A stretch of DNA of 47,426 nt from JAVWMQ01 sp036637375. GTDB taxonomy: Bacteria; Bacillota; Clostridia; Peptostreptococcales; Anaerovoracaceae. Location of the stretch: NCBI GenBank assembly GCA_036637375.1, contig JAVWMQ010000008.1, forward strand, positions 1 to 47,426, in the 5' to 3' direction. The notes beneath the pieces were generated by a model. It was given only the letters and a program-made list of their open reading frames with translations, was not told the origin of the DNA and ran no database searches. Positions within the stretch are counted from its first letter, which is position 1. Each line of letters opens with the position of its first letter. A program made the translations under genes and the position numbers. Below are positions 25,348 through 34,073 of the stretch, piece by piece.

Positions 25348-25803
25348 ATGCATAACGTAAATTCTGGTAGAGGAGAACGTTTTTTTATTAATTTTTCAAT
25401 AATACATCGTAGTACTGTTAAATTTTTGATATCAAGACTAAAGGAGGAATCCATAGAGGATGCAATCCCACCAATAATAATGTTGACGTACAAGAATCCT
25501 GGAGTAACCCAAGATTATATTGCCAAGACATTGAGAATCGATAAGGGCGCCATTGCCAAGGGAATACAAAAACAAATCAAAGCTGGCTACATTGATAGAG
25601 CACCGAGTCAAAGTGATAAACGTGCATACAATTTATCTTTGACAAGTGAAGGGGAAGCTATTATCCCTAAATTACAGAAAATCGAAAAAGAATTAAAGGG
25701 AATCTTTACAAGTGCCCTATCCCCTGATGAAGTTTTGGAATTAGACAGGTTATTAAAAAAAATATCAACTAACATAGATGAAAGGGGTGTTAACAAGAAA
25801 TGA
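25348..25803 (+). CDS. MarR family transcriptional regulator
   Basis: 151 residues with a MarR winged helix: PGVTQDYIAKTLRIDKGAIAKGIQKQIKAG (about 51-80) is helix-turn-helix plus recognition helix, then IDRAPSQSDKRAYNLSLTSEG is the wing with the conserved DxR turn. N- and C-terminal helices would dimerise. AAGGAGG precedes the ATG. Its stop overlaps the first ABC gene start (ATGA), so regulator and transporter are coupled. It likely represses its own operon and is released by a toxic compound that the pump exports. Confidence 0.93.
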   Translation: MHNVNSGRGERFFINFSIIHRSTVKFLISRLKEESIEDAIPPIIMLTYKNPGVTQDYIAKTLRIDKGAIAKGIQKQIKAGYIDRAPSQSDKRAYNLSLTSEGEAIIPKLQKIEKELKGIFTSALSPDEVLELDRLLKKISTNIDERGVNKK

Positions 25804-27539
25804 AAATAGTTTTGAAATATTATAGGAGATACTTTCCTATGCTCCTATTAATCATATTCTTTTTGTTTGGTCAAGCAATGTGCGAACTTGCTTTACCGGG
25901 TTATATGTCAGATATAATCAACAAGGGAATAATTACAGGAGATAATAATTATATAATTAAGACAGGCGGGCTAATGTTATTTGTTTCGTTTATTGGAATG
26001 TTGCTGTCCGCTTTAGTAGGGCTACTTGCTGCCAAAGTTTCTGCCTACACTTCAAAGAACATTAGACGAGATTTATTCACTAAGGTGGCATCTTTTTCGG
26101 CTGCTGATATGGAGCAGTTTGGAGCTTCATCATTAATTACACGTTCAACAAATGATGTGCAGGCTATTTCCCAGTCTTCGGTTATGATTATGCGTTTTGC
26201 GTTTTTTGCCCCTATGATGGGAATTGGTGCTTTGGTTAAAGCTCTTGCTACTAAGCCGGAATTAACATGGACAATTCTCCTCGCACTTGGGGTAATATTT
26301 GTGATTATGCTTACGCTTTTCCTCCTTGTTATTCCAAAATTCAAGGTTTTGCAGAGCAAGCTAGATAATCTAAACCTTGTGGTTTCAGAAAGGCTAACTG
26401 GGCTTTTGATCATTCGTTCCTTTAACAAAGAAGCATACGAAGAACAACGTTTTAGTAAATCTAACAAAGAGGTTCAAGATATTAATACTTTCATTAACAG
26501 AGGTATGTCATTTATGTTCCCAGCTTTAATGCTTGTAATGAATTTGACAAGTATTTTGATTGTGTTTGTGGGAGCAAGAATGATTGATGCTGGTAACCTT
26601 ATGATTGGCGATATGCTAGCCTTTATGCAGTACGGAATGCAGATTATAATGTCATTTTTATTTATGACTATGTCATTTATTATGATTCCTAGAGCTGCTG
26701 TTTCTGCTGGCAGAATAGGTGCTGTTTTGGAAGTCACTCCTTCTATTAAGGATAAGGACAAATGTGATATTCTCCAAAATTCAACTGGCGAAATCACATT
26801 TAACAACGTGTCATTTAGCTATCCTGATGCCGAGGAAAAAACTTTAAGTGATTTATCTTTTGTTGCTAAACCTGGCAAAACTACTGCAATTATCGGTGGT
26901 ACAGGTAGTGGCAAATCAACTTTGATATCACTTATTCCAAGATTCTTTGATACGACTAATGGAGAAATTCTAATTGATAATGTTAATATCAAAGATATTT
27001 GTCAAAAAGAGCTTAGAGAACAAATAGGATATGTTCCTCAAAAAGGATTGCTGTTCTCCGGCACAATTAAAAGTAACTTGGCTTTTGGTAAGGAAGATGC
27101 AACAGAAGCTGAGGAAACTAAAGCACTTGAAACTGCTATGGCGCTTGACTTTGTTTCTAGCCTTGATGATGGTGTTTTACATGAAGTTTCTCAGGGAGGT
27201 ACATCTGTTTCAGGCGGACAAAAACAAAGATTATCTATTGCTAGAGCTCTCATTAAAGATCCTAAAATATTAATCTTTGACGACAGTTTCTCCGCTTTAG
27301 ATTACAAGACTGACAAGAAATTAAGGGCTGCCCTAAAAGAGCAAACCAAGGACAAGACAGTCATTATTGTCGCTCAAAGAATTAACACTATATTAGATGC
27401 AGACCAAATCATCGTCATGGAAGAAGGCAAAATTATTGCCATAGGCACTCATGATGAATTATACAAAACAAGCGAAGTTTACAGAGAAATTGCCCTTTCT
27501 CAATTAAGTGAAAAAGAACTAGGAAAGGAGGCAAACTAA
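25800..27539 (+). CDS. Heterodimeric ABC exporter, half 1 (degenerate-site NBD)
   Basis: 579 residues: six membrane helices (about 15-300), then a nucleotide-binding domain. Walker A GGTGSGKSTL near 364, signature SVSGGQKQR near 465, Walker B ILIFDDSFSALD near 484. The residue after the Walker B Asp is Asp instead of catalytic Glu, and the H-loop reads VAQRI instead of AHR. This half therefore has non-canonical catalytic residues but a canonical signature, as in one partner of BmrCD/LmrCD-type multidrug exporters. Starts within the marR stop; half 2 follows immediately. Confidence 0.93.
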   Translation: MKIVLKYYRRYFPMLLLIIFFLFGQAMCELALPGYMSDIINKGIITGDNNYIIKTGGLMLFVSFIGMLLSALVGLLAAKVSAYTSKNIRRDLFTKVASFSAADMEQFGASSLITRSTNDVQAISQSSVMIMRFAFFAPMMGIGALVKALATKPELTWTILLALGVIFVIMLTLFLLVIPKFKVLQSKLDNLNLVVSERLTGLLIIRSFNKEAYEEQRFSKSNKEVQDINTFINRGMSFMFPALMLVMNLTSILIVFVGARMIDAGNLMIGDMLAFMQYGMQIIMSFLFMTMSFIMIPRAAVSAGRIGAVLEVTPSIKDKDKCDILQNSTGEITFNNVSFSYPDAEEKTLSDLSFVAKPGKTTAIIGGTGSGKSTLISLIPRFFDTTNGEILIDNVNIKDICQKELREQIGYVPQKGLLFSGTIKSNLAFGKEDATEAEETKALETAMALDFVSSLDDGVLHEVSQGGTSVSGGQKQRLSIARALIKDPKILIFDDSFSALDYKTDKKLRAALKEQTKDKTVIIVAQRINTILDADQIIVMEEGKIIAIGTHDELYKTSEVYREIALSQLSEKELGKEAN

Positions 27540-29393
27540 ATGAGTGAAAAAAAGTTCAAAATGAACAAAAGGAGAGGTCCTGGAAATGGTCCTGGTGGTC
27601 ATGGAATGATGCCAGGTGAAAAAGCAAAAAACTTTAAGGAAACTATGAAAACCTTACTTGCTTATTTAAAGCCTCATAGATTTAAAATGATTGTTGTATT
27701 CCTCTTCGCCATTATAAGTACAGTCTTTGCCATTGTTTCACCTACAATTTTAGGCGAGGCTACTGACGTAATCGTCAAGGGATTAATTACTCAAACAGCA
27801 ATTGACTTTGATAAGCTTTTGAAAATCGCTATATTCCTTGTGATTATATATTTAATCAGCTTTGTATTCTCATTTGCACAAGGATTTATTATGTCCAAAG
27901 TATCTCAAAAGGTTTGCTACGGACTTAGAGACGATATTTCAACTAAACTGGACAGACTACCACTTGGTTTCTTTGATAGTCATACTCATGGAGAAATTCA
28001 AAGTAGAGTAATTAACGATGTCGAAACAATTAATCAAACTTTATCTCAAAGTTTAACTCAGATGATTACAAGTGTCGCTACAATTATAGGTATTTTAATA
28101 ATGATGCTTCGTATTAGTGTTTACATGACAGTTACAGCATTAATCGTGCTTCCCCTATCTATGATAATGATTAAAATTGTAGTTTCAAAGTCACAAAAAC
28201 AATTTAAGACACAGCAAAAAACTCTTGGCGAAATCAATAGTCATGTAGAAGAAATATTTAATGGGCACACAATTATTAAGGCTTTCAATAAGGAAGAAGA
28301 ATCTATCGATACATTTAATGAAATTAATGAGGAGCTTTGTAAATCAGCTTGGAAATCTCAATTCCTATCTGGATTAATGATGCCTATTACCTCTTTCATT
28401 GGTAATATTGGTTACGTTGCAGTTTGTGTTCTTGGTGGATATCTAGCTATTAATGGCAAAGTTTCCATTGGTGATATTCAGGCATTTATCCAATATGTTA
28501 GATCCTTTAACCAACCGATTGCTCAGGTTGCAAATATTACAAACTTACTTCAATCCACTGCCGCTGCTGCAGAGCGTGTTTTTGAACTACTTGATGAAAA
28601 GGAAGAAGATGATCCATTTGGAAAACCTGCAAATGACAAAATCGATGCCTCTATGCAGAGCAAAAAAGGTGCTGTGGAATTTAAAGACGTTAGCTTTGGA
28701 TATAAAGCAGACACTCCTGTCATTAACAATTTTAGCTTTGCCGCTGAACCTGGCAATCTCATTGCTATAGTTGGTAAAACTGGTGCAGGCAAAACCACCC
28801 TCATTAAACTACTTTTGCGTTTCTATGAGTTAACCAAAGGTGAAATATTAGTTGACGGGGAGAACATAAAGAATTATTCTAGAGGTGACCTTAGGGATCT
28901 CTTTGGAATGGTTCTACAAGAAACCTGGCTTTTCCATGGTAGTGTTTTGGATAATATTAAATACGGTAATGAAAATGCATCATTTGAAGATGTGGTGCAA
29001 GCTGCCAAGGCGGCTCACATTCACCACCATATTATGACACAGCCAAATGGATATGATATGATTATCAACGAAGAAGCTTCAAATATTTCCCAAGGGCAAA
29101 AACAGTTAATTACAATTGCTCGAGCAATGCTAGCTGATAACCCTATATTGATTCTTGATGAAGCCACAAGTTCTGTTGATACTCGAACAGAAAAGTTGAT
29201 TCAAAAGGCTATGTCAAATCTAATGGAAGGGCGTACTAGCTTCATAATCGCCCATCGCCTATCAACGATTAAGGATGCTGATGTAATCCTTGTTATGGAT
29301 AATGGAGATATAATTGAACAAGGTACTCACGATGAATTACTTGCGCAAAATGGTTATTACAGTGAGTTATATAATAGTCAATTTGAGGAATAA
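27540..29393 (+). CDS. Heterodimeric ABC exporter, half 2 (catalytic NBD)
   Basis: 617 residues with a polar, Gly/Pro/Met-rich N-terminal tail (about 1-35), six membrane helices and an NBD: Walker A GKTGAGKTTL near 412, signature NISQGQKQL near 515, Walker B ILILDEATSSVD with catalytic Glu, H-loop IIAHRLST. The signature lacks the second consensus Gly. Together with half 1 this gives one canonical ATP site (half 2 Walker + half 1 signature) and one degenerate site. The ATG abuts the stop of half 1. Substrate unknown; drug or lipid export is likely. Confidence 0.93.
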   Translation: MSEKKFKMNKRRGPGNGPGGHGMMPGEKAKNFKETMKTLLAYLKPHRFKMIVVFLFAIISTVFAIVSPTILGEATDVIVKGLITQTAIDFDKLLKIAIFLVIIYLISFVFSFAQGFIMSKVSQKVCYGLRDDISTKLDRLPLGFFDSHTHGEIQSRVINDVETINQTLSQSLTQMITSVATIIGILIMMLRISVYMTVTALIVLPLSMIMIKIVVSKSQKQFKTQQKTLGEINSHVEEIFNGHTIIKAFNKEEESIDTFNEINEELCKSAWKSQFLSGLMMPITSFIGNIGYVAVCVLGGYLAINGKVSIGDIQAFIQYVRSFNQPIAQVANITNLLQSTAAAAERVFELLDEKEEDDPFGKPANDKIDASMQSKKGAVEFKDVSFGYKADTPVINNFSFAAEPGNLIAIVGKTGAGKTTLIKLLLRFYELTKGEILVDGENIKNYSRGDLRDLFGMVLQETWLFHGSVLDNIKYGNENASFEDVVQAAKAAHIHHHIMTQPNGYDMIINEEASNISQGQKQLITIARAMLADNPILILDEATSSVDTRTEKLIQKAMSNLMEGRTSFIIAHRLSTIKDADVILVMDNGDIIEQGTHDELLAQNGYYSELYNSQFEE

Positions 29394-29396
29394 AAA

Positions 29397-30359
29397 ATGT
29401 TGAAACAAAATGTACTAAAGAAATTAGAAGAAGGCAAAGGAACCCCTATTTCAGGGGCTTCTCTTGCCGATGACTTTGAAGTCTCAAGAACAGCTATCTG
29501 GAAATGTATTAATGTGCTTAAGGAAGAAGGTTATCCTATCGAAACTTTTGGAAAGAAAGGTTACATACTTTCTAAAGCAAGTGATATCCTGTCCAAATCT
29601 GGAATTGAGGCAAATCTAAAAAACAATATACCTATAAACGTATATGACAGCGTTACATCTACTAATACTGTAGCCGCTGATCTTGCGCTCAAAGGTTTCA
29701 CCAACTTCACTGCAGTAATTGCAAACGAGCAAACTAAGGGCAAAGGTAGACTTGGCAGAAGTTTTTATTCACCTAGTGCTAAGGGAATTTATATGAGCCT
29801 TATTATTAAGCCTACCTTCGATATTAGCAAATCAACTTTAATTACAACAGCTGCATCTGTTGCCGTTGCAAACAGCATACATGAAGTTACTGGTCTTGAT
29901 CCAAAAATCAAGTGGGTAAACGATATATTCCTAGATGGCAAAAAAGTCTGTGGTATTTTAACTGAAGCAATTTCAGATTTTGAAACAGGCACAATTAGTC
30001 ATATTATTTTGGGTATTGGAATAAACTGCCATCAAAGTGATTTCCCAGATGATATAAAAGATATCGCTGGATACCTTGGTGGAAATTTCGATAGAAATGT
30101 TTTAACTGCCAAAATTTTAGATAACCTATTGGATCAACTATCTGACTTAGATTCCAAAAACTTTATTGATGAGTACAAAAAAAGATCCCTTGTATTAGAT
30201 CAAGAGATCGTTGTTTATAAATCTGGTATCAAAGAAAACTCCTATGGTGTCAATGCAACTGCAATTGATATAACCAATAGTGGAGGCCTTGTTGTCAGAT
30301 ACCATAATGGTCAAAAAGATGTATTAACATCTGGAGAAATATCAATAAGTATAGCTTAG
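29397..30359 (+). CDS. birA: Biotin-protein ligase / biotin repressor
   Basis: 320 residues. N-terminal winged helix (PISGASLADDFEVSRTAIWK near 18-37) of the repressor form, then the ligase: KGKGRLGRSFYSPSAKGIYM near 115 (biotinyl-AMP loop), IKWVNDIFLDGKKVCGIL near 174, ILGIGINCHQ near 204 and a C-terminal SH3-like domain. It biotinylates carboxylases and, with bound biotinyl-AMP, represses biotin genes. It starts 3 bp after the ABC stop and may be read from the same transcript. It ends in TAG, so TAG is a working stop codon here. No biotin gene or BirA box was found in the window. Confidence 0.94.
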   Translation: MLKQNVLKKLEEGKGTPISGASLADDFEVSRTAIWKCINVLKEEGYPIETFGKKGYILSKASDILSKSGIEANLKNNIPINVYDSVTSTNTVAADLALKGFTNFTAVIANEQTKGKGRLGRSFYSPSAKGIYMSLIIKPTFDISKSTLITTAASVAVANSIHEVTGLDPKIKWVNDIFLDGKKVCGILTEAISDFETGTISHIILGIGINCHQSDFPDDIKDIAGYLGGNFDRNVLTAKILDNLLDQLSDLDSKNFIDEYKKRSLVLDQEIVVYKSGIKENSYGVNATAIDITNSGGLVVRYHNGQKDVLTSGEISISIA

Positions 30360-30941
30360 TTATATTTCTCTAAATTCAACTGGCACACCGTCTTCAAAAT
30401 CAAGAGCATATCCTCGCCCTGGACTTGGAATCCACGCAAAGATATGTTCTTTTTGCTTTGGAAAAAGTCTTTGCATAATGGCAGAAATCACACCACCATG
30501 GCAAACTACAATTGCACTATTACCCATACCTACTAGCTTTGCAAATGTGTCATTAACCCTTTTATCAAATTGTGAAATACTCTCTCCACCTGGAACTTCA
30601 TAATCAAGCTCTGTGTCTTCTATCCATTTTATGTATTCTGGAATATCCTTTAAATCTTCGTATGATTTTTGTTCAAATTCTCCAAACTTATATTCCCTAA
30701 GACCTTCTATGATCTTGTGCTCCAATGGGCCATATATTAGGAAAAAAGTTTGCTCTGCCCTAGTTAGCCCTGAAGTATAAAGCTTCATATTATCTGCACT
30801 TGGGTAAATGCCTTTTTGGGTAAATTCTACAAGCTGATCTATCCCCTCATTTGTAAGTGGTAAATCAGTATCACCGTAATACCATTTCTTTTGGTTTCCT
30901 TCCGTAACCCCATGTCTAATTAAATTAATTGTAATCTTCAT
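30360..30941 (-). CDS. cobC: Histidine phosphatase, CobC-like (alpha-ribazole phosphatase)
   Basis: 193 residues from the ATG at 30941, preceded by GAGGTT. Phosphoglycerate-mutase-like fold: INLIRHGVTEGNQKKWYYGD (catalytic His, near 4-23), LPLTNEGIDQ near 25, GLREYKFGEFEQKSYEDL near 79, and VVCHGGVISAIMQRLF near 151 with the second His. Family members dephosphorylate alpha-ribazole-5'-phosphate or cobalamin phosphate; the position as last gene of the cobT-cobU-cobS cluster supports that role over a general phosphatase. Its start overlaps the preceding CobU-like gene. Confidence 0.85.
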   Translation of the reverse strand: MKITINLIRHGVTEGNQKKWYYGDTDLPLTNEGIDQLVEFTQKGIYPSADNMKLYTSGLTRAEQTFFLIYGPLEHKIIEGLREYKFGEFEQKSYEDLKDIPEYIKWIEDTELDYEVPGGESISQFDKRVNDTFAKLVGMGNSAIVVCHGGVISAIMQRLFPKQKEHIFAWIPSPGRGYALDFEDGVPVEFREI

Positions 30942-31306
30942 TTTAACCTCTGTACTAATCCACAAAACACCCTTATCACTGTTTCGCTCTTATCTGCCAT
31001 TGCAATCATTCCTCGTCCTGTCATTTCTCTCATAGCTCGTTGTTCCTTATCAATTGGAACAATTCCACCAGAAACATCATTACATATTACAATGTGCTCT
31101 TTAAATTCATCTATTATTCCTTGTGCCGATATGCCTGCTTTAACACATGCCATAACATATTTCTCAAAGCCATAAATAACCTTTTTATTAAGGTCTATTT
31201 TTGCTTCATCTTGGGAGCAATTAAAAATATCACTCTCACTTATCCCATATTCCTTTTTTACAAAATCAAGTTTCCCTTGGTATGCTCCTCCAAAAACTAG
31301 AATCAT
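30938..31306 (-). CDS. Short CobU-like protein
   Basis: 122 residues, shorter than CobU (about 180). The N-terminus LVFGGAYQGKLDF keeps the shape of the CobU P-loop but has Leu where Ser/Thr should bind the nucleotide. The C-terminal half has ICNDVSGGIVPIDKEQRAMR then EMTGR, a clear match to the CobU motif VSNEVGxGIVP...R..AGR. The middle region, including the guanylylated His segment, is missing. It lies between cobS and cobC, with GAGGTG before the ATG. It may complement the other CobU gene at 32,091, which lacks the GIVP motif, or be a degenerate copy. Confidence 0.75.
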   Translation of the reverse strand: MILVFGGAYQGKLDFVKKEYGISESDIFNCSQDEAKIDLNKKVIYGFEKYVMACVKAGISAQGIIDEFKEHIVICNDVSGGIVPIDKEQRAMREMTGRGMIAMADKSETVIRVFCGLVQRLK

Positions 31307-31317
31307 ATTTCACCTCG

Positions 31318-32091
31318 CTAAATTATTGCTAAATATAAAACTCCTATTAACTCTCCATAGGAAATACTGTAACCTGAAACATCTCCGTTCATTCCGCCAA
31401 GCTGTTTCTTTGCATAGCTTGCAGCAATTACTTGTCCTATAATTACTACGCCATAAGTTAAAACCATTTTGTATCCAAAACCTGCAATGCTCATTGAAAC
31501 TACAGCCACCAATATTACCATTGTATGAACTACCAAAGACGCAATTGCACACGTCCTTTTTTCCCCATCCAAAAATGATTTGGCATATTGACTTGTGCCC
31601 ATTGGTCTTGAAAAGAATACTTCCAAAATAGCAATAAATCTTGTAATATATGGAATACTTCCAAGAACTATTATCCTTTGATAATTTATTTTTTGTATAA
31701 TTTCATAACTGCCTGCAAACATAAATAGGAATAGCAAAATTGCCATAATTACTGCAAAAGCACCTACTCTTGAATCTTTCAAAATTCTTTGTCTATCTTC
31801 TAATGGTTTTCTCGACAAAATCCCGTCATTGCAGTCCATATATCCATCTAGGTGAATAAATCCAGATAGCAAAAATGGGATTGATGTAATTACTGCTGCC
31901 ATTATCATACTCGGAATCTCTACTTTAGTTCCAATTCCAAGTACAATGCCATTAATCCCACCTATTAATACTCCCACAAACGGAAGCATAAATAGCATCC
32001 AGTTTCGTGATTCTTCATTCCACTTTTTGCTTGGGCATGGAATTGTGCAAAAACACCCCCAAGCCATAAAAAAGCCTGTAATTTGTTTCAT
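31318..32091 (-). CDS. cobS: Adenosylcobinamide-GDP ribazoletransferase
   Basis: 257 residues, polytopic membrane protein (about six hydrophobic segments). N-terminal FFMAWGCFCTIPCPSKKWNE, then the metal motif FIHLDGYMDCNDGILSRKP near 77 and RILKDSRVGAFAVIMAIL near 101, all typical of CobS. It joins adenosylcobinamide-GDP with alpha-ribazole to finish cobalamin at the membrane. The ATG shares a base with the cobU stop (TAATG). Confidence 0.94.
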   Translation of the reverse strand: MKQITGFFMAWGCFCTIPCPSKKWNEESRNWMLFMLPFVGVLIGGINGIVLGIGTKVEIPSMIMAAVITSIPFLLSGFIHLDGYMDCNDGILSRKPLEDRQRILKDSRVGAFAVIMAILLFLFMFAGSYEIIQKINYQRIIVLGSIPYITRFIAILEVFFSRPMGTSQYAKSFLDGEKRTCAIASLVVHTMVILVAVVSMSIAGFGYKMVLTYGVVIIGQVIAASYAKKQLGGMNGDVSGYSISYGELIGVLYLAII

Positions 32092-32630
32092 TATTCCGCC
32101 TCCTTGTAGTCAATAATACTGCCATAGGAAACTTCTACTACCCTTTGACATATTTGTCCAAGGCATTTATCAATTCCCGCTAATGATTTCTTGTAGTTTT
32201 CTGTCAAATCATAAAACTCCATTGCATCGCAATATATAAAGTCGGAAACAAAAATTGTATTCCCAGTTTTTTGGGCAAACATAGTCACTTCCTCTTGGAC
32301 TTTTTTGCCTGCTTCAAGGTTAATTGAACCATCACTTTTAAACATTTCGTTTTCAAGCAAAGCTGTTACGCTATCAAATAGAAACACTCCATTTGAATCG
32401 CAATCCTTTAGGCACTGGCAAATATCTTTGCCTTGCTCTATGGTTTCAAATCCCCAGCCTTCTCGCTCCTGACAGTGCCTTATAACCCTCTCCTGGTCTT
32501 CGTCATCCTTAGGAATCATTGTTGCTAAATAATAAAGCGGCACACCTTTAGCTTGCGCCATTTCTCTTGCAAGTTCTTGGGCAAACATGGACTTACCATT
32601 TTTGCAGCCTCCACTAACAAATACATTCAT
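32091..32630 (-). CDS. cobU: Adenosylcobinamide kinase/guanylyltransferase-like (CobU)
   Basis: 179 residues from the ATG at 32630, which overlaps the cobT stop as TAATG; an ATG 3 codons earlier sits too close to its GGG site. P-loop VSGGCKNGKSMFAQ intact, YLATMIPKDDEDQERVIRHCQERE matches the CobU segment carrying the guanylylated His, WGFETIEQ the following HWxTIE. However, the C-terminal VSNEVGxGIVP motif is replaced by VSDFIYCDAMEFYDLTENYK. It would phosphorylate and guanylylate adenosylcobinamide. The missing motif is present in the short CobU-like protein two genes downstream. Confidence 0.85.
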   Translation of the reverse strand: MNVFVSGGCKNGKSMFAQELAREMAQAKGVPLYYLATMIPKDDEDQERVIRHCQEREGWGFETIEQGKDICQCLKDCDSNGVFLFDSVTALLENEMFKSDGSINLEAGKKVQEEVTMFAQKTGNTIFVSDFIYCDAMEFYDLTENYKKSLAGIDKCLGQICQRVVEVSYGSIIDYKEAE

Positions 32631-33748
32631 TAGTAGCATTTCCCTTCTCTAATTTCATCTAAATATTCATCGTTTATTTCGCCTTCAGCAAATGTCGCCA
32701 TTTCATTCATAACGCCAAGTGCTCCTTTGATTATCTCAAATGCAAGTACACAACCCGTTCCTTCGCCTAATCTCATATTTAAGTCTAGCATTGGCATTAC
32801 ATTCATTTCTCCCATAGCTATTAAATACCCTGGTTCTAACGAACAATGAGAACCAAACATGAAGTCCTGTGTCAGTGGTTGTAGCTTTGAAGCAATCATT
32901 GCTGCAACTGCCGAAATATATCCATCAATTACAACTGGCATTCTATTTTTTGCTGCACCTATATAAACACCAACCATTGCAGCGATATCAAATCCACCTA
33001 CTTTAGCTAGTGCATCTATTTCATCCTCATAGTCACGATTTAGTCCAACTTCATTTACAATAGCTTTTTTCTTTAATAGGCCTTGGTCAGTTAAGCCTCC
33101 GCCTCTGCCCACTGCATCCTCTACTGGGCATTTAGTAATTGCTGTTAATAAAGCAGAACTTGTTGTTGTGTTGCCAATTCCCATTTCACCAACGCCGATA
33201 ATATCAAATCCTAATTCCTTTGCTGTATCTACCATTTCAATTCCAGTTAGTATAGCACTTACGGCTTCCTCCCTAGACATTGCAGGTTCTTTCGCTAAAT
33301 TACTAGTACCGAATCTAATCTTTCTATCAATTATTTTGTTGTTTACAAAGTCTTTTGCGTCTTTTGACAAAAGTTCTGTTGGCACAGTGTTATTTATCCC
33401 CATATCCACAACACAAAGATCACAATTGAATGTTTTTGCAAGAGCGCCTACTCCCGTTATTCTCTTTGTGAAATTTATTGTCTGAGAAATAGTTACAATC
33501 TGAGGTGCTGAGGCAACGCCTTCGCTTACAACTCCATTGTCTGCTGATAATACAATTACACATCTTTTGTCTATTTTGTTTTTAATCTTTGATGTAATTC
33601 CTGCCATCTTTATTGAAATCTCTTCAAGTTTGCCTAGGCTTTCCGGTGGCTTTATTAGCTCATCTTGTCTAACTTTTGCTTTTGTAAGTGCATCATTATC
33701 TGCACCATCTATATTTTCTAATATATTTTTTAGTAAATTTTCCTTCAT
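32630..33748 (-). CDS. cobT: Nicotinate-nucleotide-dimethylbenzimidazole phosphoribosyltransferase
   Basis: 372 residues; makes alpha-ribazole phosphate from NaMN and a lower-ligand base. Motifs: KPPESLGKLEEISIKMAGI near 33, VLSADNGVVSEGVASAPQIV near 66, GVGEMGIGNTTTSSALL near 186, GRGGGLTDQGLLKKK near 216, and RLGEGTGCVLAFEII near 328 with the catalytic Glu. First gene of the five-gene nucleotide-loop cluster. No corrin-ring genes and no cobalamin riboswitch are visible, so the cluster fits cobinamide salvage. Confidence 0.95.
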   Translation of the reverse strand: MKENLLKNILENIDGADNDALTKAKVRQDELIKPPESLGKLEEISIKMAGITSKIKNKIDKRCVIVLSADNGVVSEGVASAPQIVTISQTINFTKRITGVGALAKTFNCDLCVVDMGINNTVPTELLSKDAKDFVNNKIIDRKIRFGTSNLAKEPAMSREEAVSAILTGIEMVDTAKELGFDIIGVGEMGIGNTTTSSALLTAITKCPVEDAVGRGGGLTDQGLLKKKAIVNEVGLNRDYEDEIDALAKVGGFDIAAMVGVYIGAAKNRMPVVIDGYISAVAAMIASKLQPLTQDFMFGSHCSLEPGYLIAMGEMNVMPMLDLNMRLGEGTGCVLAFEIIKGALGVMNEMATFAEGEINDEYLDEIREGKCY

Positions 33749-33810
33749 TAAGCTCCTCCTACGTTTCCTTCAACTTCTCTATGATACCATAAAATCTATT
33801 GTAATAAAAT

Positions 33811-33839
33811 ACAAAAGAGAGGCATAGCCTCTCTTTTGT
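33811..33839. terminator. Perfect 13-bp hairpin upstream of cobT
   Basis: ACAAAAGAGAGGC pairs exactly with GCCTCTCTTTTGT around a 3-nt loop. It looks like a bidirectional terminator but lies between two divergent genes, where no transcript should need ending. It could be an attenuator in the cobT leader if the cobT promoter lies beyond it, or an insulator. Confidence 0.5.
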
Positions 33840-33934
33840 GTATATAGGGGGGGGTATCTCTATGGAGATATCTTGTAATCAATATAATATTTTTTTAACA
33901 TAACTATCTTACCATTAATTCACCCCATTGGCAA

Positions 33935-34048
33935 TTGTAATTTTTACAACTATCCAGTTTTTTTATTGTAATTTTTACAAAGAAAATCTAGATATATGTA
34001 ATTTTTACATATGCTTAGGTATACACTACATTTCTAATATGATATAAT
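33935..34048 (+). promoter_or_regulatory. pucR-type promoter with three phased palindromes
   Basis: Three copies of TGTAA-TTT-TTACA: 33935-33949 and 33966-33980 (flanked to TTGTAATTTTTACAA) and 33995-34011 (TATGTAATTTTTACATA). Centres are 31 and 30 bp apart, about three helical turns. The promoter TATACA (34020-34025), 17 bp, TATAAT (34043-34048) follows; the nearest palindrome is centred near -52. The array is upstream, so it fits activation or cooperative looping. The binding protein is not identified. Confidence 0.75.
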
Positions 34049-34073
34049 TGTCACATAAAAAGGAGGAGCGCAT

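Larger units (their letters stand above)
33749..34073. promoter_or_regulatory. Intergenic control region between cobT and the pucR-type gene
   Basis: This 325-bp gene-free stretch holds, in order: the cobT ribosome site, a perfect 13-bp hairpin (33811-33839), eight G in a row (33847-33854), a small inverted repeat TATCTC/GAGATA (33855-33870), three phased palindromes (33935-34011), and the promoter of the pucR-type gene. No B12 riboswitch core was found. Confidence 0.7.

Noticed and set aside
33935..34011. TGTAA palindromes as TnrA/GlnR or BirA boxes
   Set aside because: TnrA sites need TGTNA-N7-TNACA and BirA boxes have much longer spacers; these have a 3-bp centre.
33749..34073. A cobalamin riboswitch upstream of cobT
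   Set aside because: No B12-box or riboswitch core was found; the gap is explained by a hairpin, palindromes and a promoter.
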